DNA of 14,442 nucleotides from Pseudomonadota bacterium (GCA_022572105.1 JACZWN010000073.1:1-14442), one strand, 5' to 3'. Counted from the first letter of the stretch, positions 1 to 6,582 are shown. Made by a program: numbers and translations. The notes: generated by a model not told the origin, from the sequence alone.

Positions 1-115
1 GGGTCTGGCGTCCGACGCCAAGATTCTTCGCCCCCCGCGTGACCGATAGGCGCAGAGGCTTCAGACAGTCCTCGCGCACGATGGCGCCGGGATGCACCGG
101 GTTCTTCATCGCCAT
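1..115 (-). CDS. higA: HigA-family antitoxin, N-terminal part (cut by window edge)
   Basis: The readable N-terminus begins MAMKNPVHPGAIVRED and continues with LKPLRLSVTRGAKNLGVGR, which is the HigA/XRE-type antidote signature (HPG..VRE..LKP followed by the first helices of the helix-turn-helix). Known role of the family: it neutralises the HigB mRNA-cleaving toxin and represses its own promoter. The start is set by a clear ribosome binding site (GGAGATC, about 121-127) that overlaps the toxin stop codon. The toxin gene lies upstream with an 11-base gap, the usual toxin-first higBA order. Only about 38 residues are in the window, so integrity of the rest is unknown. Confidence 0.85.
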   Translation of the reverse strand, partial: MAMKNPVHPGAIVREDCLKPLRLSVTRGAKNLGVGRQT

Positions 116-126
116 GACCGGATCTC

Positions 127-405
127 CTAATGATAATCCAGATAGTCGATCTCGACGGCGTGTCCGTCCTTGAACCGAAACGTCACCCGCCAGTTGCCCG
201 TGACCGAGACCGCGAAATGGCCCTTCAAGGCGCCCTTGAGCGGGTGCAGCCGAAAGCCGGGCAGACCCATTCCGTCCGGCCCGCTACTCCGGTCCAGCGC
301 GGTCAGGATTCGCGCCAGCTTCGCGACGTGGCCCGGCGCGACCTTGGCCGGGCGGCGGCCCTCGTAAAGTGCCTTCAAGCCGCGATGACGGAACGATTCG
401 ATCAC
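127..405 (-). CDS. higB: HigB/RelE-family toxin
   Basis: A 92-residue protein of the usual HigB length. It begins MIESFRHRGLKALYEG and ends with the family strand pair around GNWRVTFRF...AVEIDYLDYH. HPLKGALKGHFAVSV in the middle corresponds to the conserved L.G...G..S...N.QWR core of this ribosome-dependent mRNA interferase fold. The start codon is GTG (403-405) with no ribosome binding site in front; instead a good sigma70-like promoter ends only six bases upstream, so translation is probably leaderless (see promoter entry). The antitoxin follows after 11 bases, so the two are co-transcribed. Expected role: growth arrest by mRNA cleavage when HigA is depleted. Function is inferred from family; identification is firm. 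Confidence 0.88.
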   Translation of the reverse strand: MIESFRHRGLKALYEGRRPAKVAPGHVAKLARILTALDRSSGPDGMGLPGFRLHPLKGALKGHFAVSVTGNWRVTFRFKDGHAVEIDYLDYH

Positions 406-411
406 GTGCCG

Positions 412-440
412 AGTGTACGGTGTCTATCGACAGTCGTCAA
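412..440 (-). promoter_or_regulatory. Promoter of the first higBA pair with operator-like inverted repeat
   Basis: Read on the minus strand: TTGACG at 435-440, a 17-base spacer, and TACACT at 412-417. The expected transcription start, seven bases after the -10 box, is position 405, the G of the toxin GTG. The spacer contains TGTC-N4-GACA (421-432), a plausible HigA operator, since HigA proteins normally repress their own promoters. The hexamers and spacing are read directly; start site and operator are inferred. Confidence 0.6.
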
Positions 441-468
441 CAGTGGCGTCGGGGCCAAGTCTCCGAAT

Positions 469-555
469 AACAAGGGACAGTATACTATTTTTCTCTAGAT
501 TCCGAGGGCGTTCACCTGCGGGCAGTGCAGGAAAAATAGTATACTGTCCCTTGTT
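469..555. repeat. Short palindromic element with 25-bp perfect inverted arms
   Basis: Arms 469-493 and 531-555 are perfect inverted repeats around a 37-base centre. The outer end of each arm, read inward, is AACAAGGGACAGTATACTAT; the AGTATACT core is itself palindromic. It sits between the stop of the 570-1073 gene and the higBA promoter, both pointing the same way. Similar GGGACAGTATACT sequences are commonly scattered between genes in proteobacteria near Y1/REP-associated tyrosine transposases (recollection, not a search). It could be a REP/BIME-like mobile unit and could also act as a hairpin at the end of the upstream transcript. No transposase of that type is in this window. Confidence 0.7.
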
Positions 556-569
556 TTCCTGGTTCCCCC

Positions 570-1073
570 CTACTTGATCATCTCGATCAGGCCGCGGCTG
601 GTGACCGTGAGCCCGTCCAGGCAGTCCAGCGTCTCGCCCGTGCCTTCGCTGCGGCACGACGGGATGTCGTTGATCAGGATGCGCGAGATCTCGGCGCAGG
701 GGCGCGCGATCAGGGAGAAGCGCGCGACCGTGGTCTTGTCGCCCCTGAGCGGCGCCAGGTCGAGCAGCACCTGGCGCGCGATCACCCCGTCGCGATCGAA
801 CACGTAGAGGTCCATGCTGAAGCGGTCCAGGGTGTGCCCCAGGCGGTTTCGGACCAGAAAGGAGGCGAGGCAGGCGCCGCCGTTGTCCTCGACCTTGTTG
901 AGCTCGATCTCGAGGCCCGGCTCGCCCGCCGGCGCCGGCGCGCCGAGGCCGGCCGCGATCGCGAGGACGAGCGCCGCCCCGGCGAGGACCGGCAGGGAGC
1001 GCCGAAACGGGGCGCGCCGAAACGGGGTGCGTCGAAGCAACAGGATGGACGCCGCCCGGGCAGTGAGGTTCAT
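570..1073 (-). CDS. Conserved hypothetical exported protein
   Basis: A 167-residue protein. The N-terminus carries many arginines (RRTPFRRAPFRRS) followed by a hydrophobic stretch VLAGAALVLAIAAGLGAPAPAG (about residues 29-50), so it is exported, possibly by the Tat route. The mature part has two cysteines in a pattern known from alphaproteobacterial Tat-signal hypotheticals: LEIELNK.E.N.GAC near the start and ISRILINDIPSC plus LDC near the end, suggesting disulphide bonds. I recognise the family type but no function is known to me. The start ATG (1071-1073) has a GGGGGATC ribosome binding site about 8 bases upstream. The signal region is encoded by a small direct repeat (GCGCCGAAACGGG-like, about 1000-1030), which explains the repeated PFRR. 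Confidence 0.75.
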   Translation of the reverse strand: MNLTARAASILLLRRTPFRRAPFRRSLPVLAGAALVLAIAAGLGAPAPAGEPGLEIELNKVEDNGGACLASFLVRNRLGHTLDRFSMDLYVFDRDGVIARQVLLDLAPLRGDKTTVARFSLIARPCAEISRILINDIPSCRSEGTGETLDCLDGLTVTSRGLIEMIK

Positions 1074-1577
1074 GGTCCCGATCCCCCAAACAATAACTGT
1101 TTCTTCGAAACGCGCTCCGGGTTTCGTCGGCCGAGGAGTCGCGGTCCCGCGCGATACTTAGCGCCGAAATACCGCGGTGTCGATGCGCGAGATAGTGCAG
1201 CCGCGCCGCGACTCCCGGTTCGGCGCGCGAAAGCGGCGCCGCAAAGCCGCGCGCGGGATTCATGAATCACGCGATAAACATTGTATAACCTGTTGATAAG
1301 GCGAAATGACCGTCCCGGACTCGAACGCCGGGCAAAGCCCGCCGGACGCCCCCAGACGCCCGGCGAGAGGGCGCGGCGCGGGCGTGTGGTCGAGAGCCGG
1401 CGAACCGTCCGCCGGCGCGCCGAAGCGGCTTCCGGCGCCGCCGTCTCGGCCGGCCGATTCGCCGTCTCGACCGGCCGATTCGCCGTGGTGGCCCCCTTGG
1501 TGGTCATGGGTGCGCGGGCCGTGCGATCATGCTTGTCCGGCTTGTCCGGGGCCGGGCGGGGGAGTATGCCTCCGCGG
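1074..1577. other. Divergent intergenic region, about 500 bases, no gene supported
   Basis: Long open frames cross this stretch on both strands, but their translations are arginine/alanine-rich and look like GC-bias artefacts. Visible structure: a perfect 12-base palindrome GATTCATGAATC at 1257-1268, an AT-rich stretch just after it (about 1270-1300, containing TTGTATAA) that could hold promoters for the two divergent genes, and a tandem repeat of a 21-base unit at 1443-1484. None of these has a demonstrable function. Confidence 0.5.
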
Positions 1578-2072
1578 ATGGCGTTGCGATTCGCCCGTTT
1601 TTTATGCCTGACCCTCGCCCTGGCCGGCACGCTGGCGATCGGCGGCGCGGCGCGGAGCGCGGCGCAACTCCGGCTCCAGACCTTCGAGCGCGACGTTCTG
1701 GTGATCGAGACCGAGGACGGCAGCCGTCACCGCTTCGAGGTCGAGCTGGCGCTCGACAACGAGCAACGCGCCCAAGGGCTGATGTACCGGCGCGACCTGG
1801 CCGACGACGCCGGGATGCTGTTCCTCTACGGCCGCGAGTGGCCGGTGTCCATGTGGATGAGGAACACCTTCATTCCGCTCGACATGCTGTTCATCGCCGG
1901 CGACGGACGCATCGTGCGGATCGTAGAGCGGACGGTGCCGCAATCGCTGGAGACGATTTCCTCGGGGCGGCCCGTGACCGGGGTGCTGGAAGTCAATGGC
2001 GGGACGGTGGCGCGGCTCGGTATTCAGCCCGGCGACCGCGTGCTGCATCGGGCCTTCGACGGCGGCTCGTGA
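1578..2072 (+). CDS. DUF192 family exported protein
   Basis: A 164-residue protein with a signal peptide (MALRFARFLCLTLALAG..., cleavage likely near residue 29) and a complete DUF192 domain. Recognisable family points are FEVELALDNEQRAQGLMYRR (about 53-72), GMLFLYG (79-85), SMWMRNTFIPLDMLFI (91-106) and GVLEVNGGTVARLGIQPGD (135-153). DUF192 proteins are small beta-rich proteins found alone in the periplasm or attached to membranes; their role is not established. The open frame extends upstream, but only this start (or the in-frame ATG at 1566, which adds MPPR) puts a signal peptide at the N-terminus; GGGGGAG at 1558-1564 could serve either. It stands alone on the plus strand between minus-strand genes. 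Confidence 0.85.
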   Translation: MALRFARFLCLTLALAGTLAIGGAARSAAQLRLQTFERDVLVIETEDGSRHRFEVELALDNEQRAQGLMYRRDLADDAGMLFLYGREWPVSMWMRNTFIPLDMLFIAGDGRIVRIVERTVPQSLETISSGRPVTGVLEVNGGTVARLGIQPGDRVLHRAFDGGS

Positions 2073-2134
2073 GGGATGCCGGCGAACCCGCGCGCAAGCG
2101 GGCCCTGGCGGCGCGCGCTCCGGAACACGGAAGC

Positions 2135-2446
2135 TCAGGCCTCCGGATCGAGCGCGATCTTCTCCATGTTGCGCCAGCCTTCGCCGGCGGCAACCAGGCA
2201 AGACATGCCTTGGGGCGTGGTCACGATGATGGTCCAGGTGCCACCCTTGTGGTCGGTGAGCACCTCGACCAGGCCACCGGTGTTGGTCACGCCCCCGGCG
2301 ACCGGAGTCTCCTGGTACTTCTTGGCGAGCAACGCGAGGACGTTGTCCCGCTCGTTACATTGAGGCTGGCCCTGGGCCATTGCGGTCGAAGCCACGAGGG
2401 CGAAGCCTACGCCTAGCGCCAATGTCTTCCACATGATTGACCTCAC
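2135..2446 (-). CDS. Small conserved periplasmic hypothetical protein
   Basis: A 103-residue protein with a classical signal peptide (hydrophobic ALGVGFALVASTAMA, cleavage after AMA-QG). The mature part of about 75 residues has two cysteines (QPQCNERDNV and GMSCLVAAGEGW), probably a disulphide, and a conserved core: LLAKKYQETPVA, GLVEVLTDHKGGTWTIIVT, CLVAAGEGWRNM. I know this pattern from alphaproteobacterial hypothetical proteins of similar length; no function is assigned. The start may be the first ATG (2446) or the second (2434, MWKTL), both giving a signal peptide. It is transcribed away from the O-methyltransferase side with its own intergenic region of about 146 bases upstream. Confidence 0.75.
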   Translation of the reverse strand: MRSIMWKTLALGVGFALVASTAMAQGQPQCNERDNVLALLAKKYQETPVAGGVTNTGGLVEVLTDHKGGTWTIIVTTPQGMSCLVAAGEGWRNMEKIALDPEA

Positions 2447-2575
2447 TGGTCAACTACACCCGGCCGAACCCACTTCGGCCACCGCCACCAGTTTCCCAGT
2501 CCAGCATGAAGATTGATTTAACAACAAATGAACCCGGCCTTAACCGCTCGTTCTATGGACGCTTCTTATAATATA

Positions 2576-2591
2576 CGATTGTTTTCAATCG
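2576..2591 (-). terminator. Weak hairpin immediately after the O-methyltransferase stop codon
   Basis: CGATTG-AAAA-CAATCG on the minus strand starts one base after the TAA of the O-methyltransferase and is followed by an AT-rich run (TATATTATAA). The stem is only 6 bp and the tail is not a clean U-run, so it is a candidate end of the ridA-to-methyltransferase transcript rather than a convincing intrinsic terminator. Confidence 0.3.
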
Positions 2592-2592
2592 C

Positions 2593-3255
2593 TTAGAGCT
2601 TGCGCGCCAGCATCAGGCCGTCGCCGATGGGCACCATCGAGATGGCCACCCGCCGGTCCCGGAGCACCTTGGCGTTGAGGGCGCGAATCGCCCGGGTTTC
2701 CTCGTCCTGGCGGGACTCATCGGCGACCGCGCCGCTCCACAATACGTTGTCGACGGCGATCAGGCCGCCGGGGCGCAGCAGCTCCAGGCCGCGCTCGTAG
2801 TAGGTGTCGTAGGTCTCCTTGTCGGCGTCGATGAAGATGAAATCGAAGCCGCCGGCCGCGCCCTCGGCGAGCAAGGCGTTCAGGGTTTCGACCGCGGGCG
2901 CCAGGCGCAGGTCGATCTTGTCCGCGACCCCGGCCTCGGCCCAGTAGCGGCGCGCGATCGCGGTGAATGCCTGGCTCACGTCGCAGGCGATGACCCGGCC
3001 CTCGGCGGGCAGCGCGAGCGCCACGACAAGCGCGCTGTAGCCGGTGAAGGTGCCGACCTCGAGGGTCCGCCGGGCGCCGAGCAGCGCGACCAAGAGCGCC
3101 ATGAACTGGCCCTGCTCCGGGGCGATCTGCATGCCCGCCTGGGGCAGGGCCGCGGTCTCCTCGCGCAGGCGGGCAAGCACCGCGGGCTCGCGCAAGGAAG
3201 TGGCGAGCAGGTAGTCGTAGAGACGGTCGGTCAGGTACGTGGGGCGGGCGGCCAT
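2593..3255 (-). CDS. Class I SAM-dependent O-methyltransferase (Methyltransf_3 / caffeoyl-CoA type)
   Basis: A 220-residue protein, full length for the cation-dependent O-methyltransferase family. Seen: SAM-binding motif I EVGTFTGYSALVVAL (66-80), the acidic residue after the second strand (CDVS, 91-94), metal-binding IDADKETY (142-149) and DN (169-170) in AVDNVLWSG. The N-terminal APEQGQFM and C-terminal GDGLMLARK are also typical. The family methylates catechol-like hydroxyls or other small molecules in the cytosol with Mg2+ as cofactor; the substrate here is unknown. It starts 22 bases after the stop of the racemase-family gene on the same strand, so it is probably last in that operon, although its link to amino-acid metabolism is unclear. 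Confidence 0.9.
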   Translation of the reverse strand: MAARPTYLTDRLYDYLLATSLREPAVLARLREETAALPQAGMQIAPEQGQFMALLVALLGARRTLEVGTFTGYSALVVALALPAEGRVIACDVSQAFTAIARRYWAEAGVADKIDLRLAPAVETLNALLAEGAAGGFDFIFIDADKETYDTYYERGLELLRPGGLIAVDNVLWSGAVADESRQDEETRAIRALNAKVLRDRRVAISMVPIGDGLMLARKL

Positions 3256-3277
3256 GGTTGGCGAAAGGGACCAGCGT

Positions 3278-4108
3278 TTATACCAAGGAGCGGGTGAACA
3301 GGCGGCCGAATTGCGGCTGCGGGTCGTCGATCCCGGCCAGGCGCAGGCAGTGCCAGGCCATGGCGTGGTTGCTCGAGGTCACCGGCTTGCCCAGCTCGGC
3401 CTCCAGCTCGGCCACGATCTCGACCACCCTGAGCGCCGTGCAGGCGACGAAGACGGCGTCGACCCGATCGGCGCGGCCGAGCTCCAGCGCCGCCGCGCGG
3501 ATCGAGGCCGGGCTGATCCGCCCGACCTTGTTGTCGTCGGGCTCGTTGAACGAGCCCATGACCGGCACCGCCACGCCGCGGTCCTGGAGGAAGCCGCGCA
3601 TGGCCTGGTTGATCTCGTCCAGGTAGGGGGTGAGCAGCGCCACCCGCTTGGCCCCGAGCGCCGCCAAGGCGGCGAGCGCCCCCTTCATGGGCGAGGTGCA
3701 GGCGACCCCGGGGCGCGCCTCGTGGATCAGCTCCGCGACCTTGTCGTCGCCGATCAGCATGGCCCCGGAGGTGCAGCCGTAGGCGACCACGTCGAGCGGG
3801 ATGCCGGGCAGGATCAGGCCCGCGGCCTCGGTCATGCCGGCCTCCATGGCCTTGAGGGTTTCCGGCGTGATGTTGGGGTCGTTGTAGATCCGGCTCTCGT
3901 AGAAGGCGACGCCGGGCAGGTCGAAGATCCGGCGGAACTCGTGCTCGACCGTCTGGTCGCTGGCCAGGACGATGAGCCCGATGGCCGCGCGCGCGTAGAC
4001 GCCGGCGTCCAGTTCGAAGGCCATGTGCTGCTTGTTGACCGTCGGGTTGACGGCCGGGCCGCCGTCGGTCCGTTCGGCAGTCAGGGTGTCAGTCAGGGGG
4101 TCAGCCAT
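3278..4108 (-). CDS. Asp/Glu racemase / maleate isomerase family protein
   Basis: A 276-residue protein with the two-cysteine layout of the Asp/Glu racemase superfamily: C112 in VVAYGCTSGAMLIG and C223 in AVFVACTALRVVE. SFNEPDDNKVGRISPASI (186-203) and the C-terminal SSNHAMAWHCLRLAGI (245-260) are typical of the maleate cis-trans isomerase / arylmalonate decarboxylase / EutA-like branch rather than true glutamate racemases. Such enzymes isomerise, decarboxylate or racemise small dicarboxylates or amino acids through a cysteine. The first 25-30 residues (MADPLTDTLTAERTDGG) are unlike the family, so a start at Met29 (MAFELDAGVY) is possible. It lies 59 bases downstream of dadA and 22 bases upstream of the methyltransferase. 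Substrate is not predictable from sequence. Confidence 0.82.
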   Translation of the reverse strand: MADPLTDTLTAERTDGGPAVNPTVNKQHMAFELDAGVYARAAIGLIVLASDQTVEHEFRRIFDLPGVAFYESRIYNDPNITPETLKAMEAGMTEAAGLILPGIPLDVVAYGCTSGAMLIGDDKVAELIHEARPGVACTSPMKGALAALAALGAKRVALLTPYLDEINQAMRGFLQDRGVAVPVMGSFNEPDDNKVGRISPASIRAAALELGRADRVDAVFVACTALRVVEIVAELEAELGKPVTSSNHAMAWHCLRLAGIDDPQPQFGRLFTRSLV

Positions 4109-4141
4109 GTCGTCCGCCCTTTCCGGTTTGGCTGGCGCCGC

Positions 4142-4174
4142 GCACGGCCTCAGCGCCCGGCACGGCCTCAGCGC
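4142..4174. repeat. 15-bp direct repeat across the dadA stop
   Basis: GCACGGCCTCAGCGC occurs at 4142-4156 and again at 4160-4174, three bases apart. The right copy contains the TCA that is the dadA stop codon (4168-4170). It looks like a recent tandem slip that duplicated the last codons and stop of dadA into the gap before the next gene. Confidence 0.6.
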
Positions 4175-5412
4175 AGGGTCATGCCGGCCAGGTCGATCGC
4201 CGGCGTGCGGCCGGCGACGAGGTCGGCCGCGATGCGCGCCGCGCCGCAGGCCATGGTCCAGCCCATGTGGCCGTGACCGCTATTGAAGTACAGGTTGGTC
4301 TGGCGGCCAAGTCCGAAGATCGGCGTGCCCTCCGGGGTCATGGGTCTGAGGCAGGCCCGGTAGGACGGCCGGTCGAAGTCGCCGCCCGCCGGGATCAGGT
4401 CCTTGACCGCGGCCAGCATGTGGCGGAAGTCGTCCGGTTTGTGGCTCAGGTCGTAGCCGGCGAACTCGGCGGTGGCGGTGATGCGCAGGCGCGCGCCCAT
4501 GCGCACGTAAGCGACCAGGTTGTCCTCGTCGACGCCACCGATGCGTGGCGCCAGACCGCCGGCGGCGGCGGGGACGGTCACCGAGTAGCCCTTGATCGGA
4601 TAGATCGGCAGCTTGACGCCCAACTGCCGGGCCAGGATCGGGCTATCGCAGCCCAAGGCCAGCACGTAGGCCTCGGCCTGAAACACGCCCTTGTCGGTCA
4701 CCACCTTCTCGACCCGGTCGCCAGCGAGCGCGAGGCGCCGGATCGTGGTGCCGTAGTGGAAGCGCCCGCCCAGCCCCTCGCAGGCCGCCGCCAGGCCCTG
4801 GGTGAACAAGCGCGAATCGCCGCTCTCGTCGGTCGGGCAGAAGATCGCGCCGGCGAGCTTGTCCCGGGCCGGCGCCAGCGCCGGGTCGATCCGGATGGCG
4901 CGCGCGACGTCGATGACCTCCATCTCCTGGCCGTCCTCGGACAGGATCTCGGCCTTGACCGCGGCCTGCGCGAAGCGCGCCGGGTCGCGGTAGAGATACA
5001 GCAGGCCGCCGTCCTGGGCGTCGTAGGCGACCCCGGTCTCGGCCACGACCCGGTGCAGCTGGTCCTGGGAGTAGAGGCACAGGCGGTGCTTGCGCAGGGT
5101 GTTGACGCGCGCCCGCTCGGCGGTGCACTGGCGCAGGAACTTGAACGACCAGGCCCAGAGGTGCGGGTCGGGACGCAGGCGGAAGCGCAGCGCCTGGTCC
5201 GCCCGGAACAGCGACTTGAGCAGGATCCCGGGCGCCGCCGGCGAGGACCAGGCGTAGGCATGGCCGGGCGCGATCAGCCCGGCGTTGCCGGCGCTGGTCT
5301 CCTCGCCGGCGCTCTCGCGCCGCTCGACGACCGCGACCTCGTGGCCGTCCTTGAGCAGCTGGTAAGCCGTGGTGACGCCGATGACCCCGGCGCCCATGAC
5401 CAGGATCTTCAT
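4168..5412 (-). CDS. dadA: D-amino-acid dehydrogenase, FAD-dependent (DadA family)
   Basis: A 414-residue flavoprotein of normal DadA length. The N-terminal Rossmann motif GAGVIGVTTAYQLL (7-20) and E30 in EVAVVE bind FAD; TSAGNAGLIAPGHAYAWSSP follows as in DadA proteins; and the C-terminal NSGHGHMGWTMACGAARIAAD closes the FAD site. The enzyme oxidises D-amino acids to imino acids, passing electrons to the membrane quinone pool. The start is the ATG at 5410-5412, directly before MKILVMGAG; longer open frame upstream overlaps ridA and has no family similarity. It starts 14 bases after the ridA stop, which makes good sense since RidA removes the reactive imine product. Substrate range is not evident. 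Confidence 0.9.
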   Translation of the reverse strand: MKILVMGAGVIGVTTAYQLLKDGHEVAVVERRESAGEETSAGNAGLIAPGHAYAWSSPAAPGILLKSLFRADQALRFRLRPDPHLWAWSFKFLRQCTAERARVNTLRKHRLCLYSQDQLHRVVAETGVAYDAQDGGLLYLYRDPARFAQAAVKAEILSEDGQEMEVIDVARAIRIDPALAPARDKLAGAIFCPTDESGDSRLFTQGLAAACEGLGGRFHYGTTIRRLALAGDRVEKVVTDKGVFQAEAYVLALGCDSPILARQLGVKLPIYPIKGYSVTVPAAAGGLAPRIGGVDEDNLVAYVRMGARLRITATAEFAGYDLSHKPDDFRHMLAAVKDLIPAGGDFDRPSYRACLRPMTPEGTPIFGLGRQTNLYFNSGHGHMGWTMACGAARIAADLVAGRTPAIDLAGMTLR

Positions 5413-5426
5413 GGTCCGCGCAGCCC

Positions 5427-5777
5427 TCAACGCGCCGCGATGACGCCGACCTCGACGCTGTACTTGGTGAAGGCGAGCTTGGCTTCGACGCAGGCGCGCG
5501 CCGGCGCCTCGCCCTCCGGCACCCAGGCGTCCCATTTCTCGTTGATGGCGTCGAAGTCGCGCATGTCGGCGAGCCAGATGGTCGCCGACAGGATCTTGGA
5601 CTTGCCGCTGCCGGCCTCGGCCAGCAGGCCGTCGATGCGCTCCAGGATGTCGGACATCTGCACGCCGGCCGGCTCGCCGGCGGCATCCTGGGCGACCTGG
5701 CCGGCCAGATAGACGGTGTCGCCGTGGACGACGATCTGGCTCATGCGCGCGCCGACTTGCTTGCGTTCGATGCTCAT
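5427..5777 (-). CDS. RidA family imine/enamine deaminase
   Basis: A 116-residue RidA/YjgF/UK114 family protein. Visible landmarks: VYLAGQVAQDAAGEPAGVQ (about 22-40), the LLAEAGSGKSKILSATIWLADM stretch split around 51-72, and PARACVEAKLAF (92-103) with R94 at the position of the catalytic arginine that holds the substrate carboxylate. RidA proteins hydrolyse 2-imino acids to 2-keto acids and ammonia. A partner here is obvious: DadA downstream makes such imines. The first 11 residues (MSIERKQVGAR) precede a second possible start, MSQIVVHG; GGGGGG about 10 bases upstream of the first ATG supports the longer form. A 5'-terminal fragment of this gene recurs at 8292-8442. Confidence 0.88.
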   Translation of the reverse strand: MSIERKQVGARMSQIVVHGDTVYLAGQVAQDAAGEPAGVQMSDILERIDGLLAEAGSGKSKILSATIWLADMRDFDAINEKWDAWVPEGEAPARACVEAKLAFTKYSVEVGVIAAR

Positions 5778-5980
5778 GATGGGAAGCCCCCCTGATTAAG
5801 TTGTGTTAAGGTTGTCTGTCGAGACGGCCGCGCCGCCCGGCCCCATGAAACAGTCCGGGCGCGGCCCTGTCCAGGTCATGGACTCATTAACCGGTGTTGC
5901 GCGTGGCGATGTCCGCTTTAGCCTCAGCACCGGACCTACCCGTGAATCGGTCCAGTATGTCGGCTCCTGACTCAGGCTGT
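5594..5980. repeat. Left copy of a dispersed duplication (ridA 5' part plus upstream region)
   Basis: This stretch matches 8292-8597 in the same orientation. Two collinear blocks are shared (5594-5754 and 5836-5980) with only a few mismatches; 81 bases present here are missing in the other copy. The upstream block holds several short inverted pairs (for example CCGGTG/CACCGG, about 5891-5934) and may contain the ridA promoter. The homology ends within the first eight bases of the neighbouring MITE-like inverted repeat. Confidence 0.85.
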
Positions 5981-6120
5981 GTGAAAACTCCGATGCCGAG
6001 ACCTTCCGCGCAATAATCGAATCCGGAAGGTAACGTAGGCGAATCATTATTGCGGCCGAGGCCAACTTCATGACTCAATATGTCGTCTCGGTCGCCAAAA
6101 TATAGTTTTTACACAGCCTG
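5973..6120. mobile_element. MITE-like element with IS-type terminal inverted repeats
   Basis: The ends are CAGGCTGTGTGAAAACT (5973-5989) and, inverted, CAGGCTGTGTAAAAACT (6104-6120): 16 of 17 bases match. GGCTGTGTxAAAAC is a terminal repeat type seen in IS5/IS1182-like elements (general knowledge). The element is only 148 bases, with no transposase; small open frames through it are not family-like. It is best read as a deletion derivative or MITE moved by a transposase elsewhere. A target duplication is not clear (GACT on the left, GACC on the right). Confidence 0.6.
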
Positions 6121-6211
6121 GACCCAACTCGGACATTTGGAGCGCGATAGACACAACTCGGTTTGACTCCTAGAATTGGCTTTACTACTTTGTGAAAAGG
6201 GATGTTCATCC

Positions 6212-6378
6212 TTGGACGAAGAGCGGGTTCAAAGACGCCTTGCCGCGATCCTTGCAGCCGATATGGTCGGTTACTCGCGCCTCATGGGATCTGATGAGGA
6301 AGGCACTATTGCGCGCCAGAGGTCTCATCGAACCGAACTAATCGATCCCGAAATTGCCCATTGTGGCGGTCGGTTAAT
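6212..6378 (+). pseudogene. Adenylate/guanylate cyclase, N-terminal fragment
   Basis: Starting at a TTG (with AAAAGGGA just upstream) the frame reads LDEERVQRRLAAILAADMVG followed by YSRLMGSDEEGTIARQRSHR and ELIDPEIAHCGGRLM. This is the characteristic opening of alphaproteobacterial class III nucleotide cyclases (ADxVGYSRLM...DEEGT...GGR). The first metal-binding aspartate of the catalytic domain is present; the rest of the domain, including the second metal aspartate, is missing. After about 6378 the frame runs out of similarity and stops at 6410-6412. The break coincides with the beginning of a VOC-family fragment in another frame. Not functional as a cyclase. Confidence 0.75.
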
Positions 6379-6582
6379 GATCCGGAGTTCGATAAAATAT
6401 TTGGGCGTGTGAAAGCGGAGAATGTTAAGTTTAGCAGCAATCCAAACTCAGTGATTGCTGACGCCTATGACGAGAAAATCAACCACAACTATGGCGGTAG
6501 AGGGGTATATTTCAAAGATCCAAATGGACATATCCTTGAAATTTTAACCGTCGACTACGACCTCGACACAGACCCGGCTTAG
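6379..6582 (+). pseudogene. VOC/glyoxalase family protein, C-terminal fragment
   Basis: The frame DPEFDKIFGRVKAENVKF then NYGGRGVYFKDPNGHILEIL and TVDYDLDTD is the C-terminal half of a vicinal-oxygen-chelate (glyoxalase/bleomycin resistance) domain; the E of ILEILT is the usual metal ligand and YFKDPNGH is the family signature. The N-terminal half is absent; the sequence immediately upstream belongs to the truncated cyclase in a different frame. Lower GC than its surroundings suggests a different origin. Probably inactive, since a VOC site needs both halves. Confidence 0.7.

Noticed and set aside
424..1263. Long minus-strand frame overlapping the 570-1073 gene
   Set aside because: It is a GC-bias shadow; it reads through both arms of the palindromic element (giving NKGQYTIF twice) and has no signal peptide or domain, unlike the 570-1073 frame.
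1300..1350. tRNA-like GGACTCGAACGCCGGG resembling an inverted T-arm
   Set aside because: The T-stem does not close with a 7-base loop, and no acceptor stem, anticodon arm or CCA position can be built around it.
1281..1577. N-terminal extension of the DUF192 frame back to position 1281
   Set aside because: The extra residues are arginine/alanine-rich without family similarity and would bury the signal peptide in the middle of the protein.
2560..2580. Plus-strand TATAAT at about 2567 as a promoter
   Set aside because: No matching -35 at proper spacing and no plus-strand gene follows; probably chance in an AT-rich gap.
3239..5712. Long plus-strand frames opposite the racemase, dadA and ridA genes
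   Set aside because: Translations are rich in G, A, R, D and Q without domains, and lie antisense to genes with clear families.
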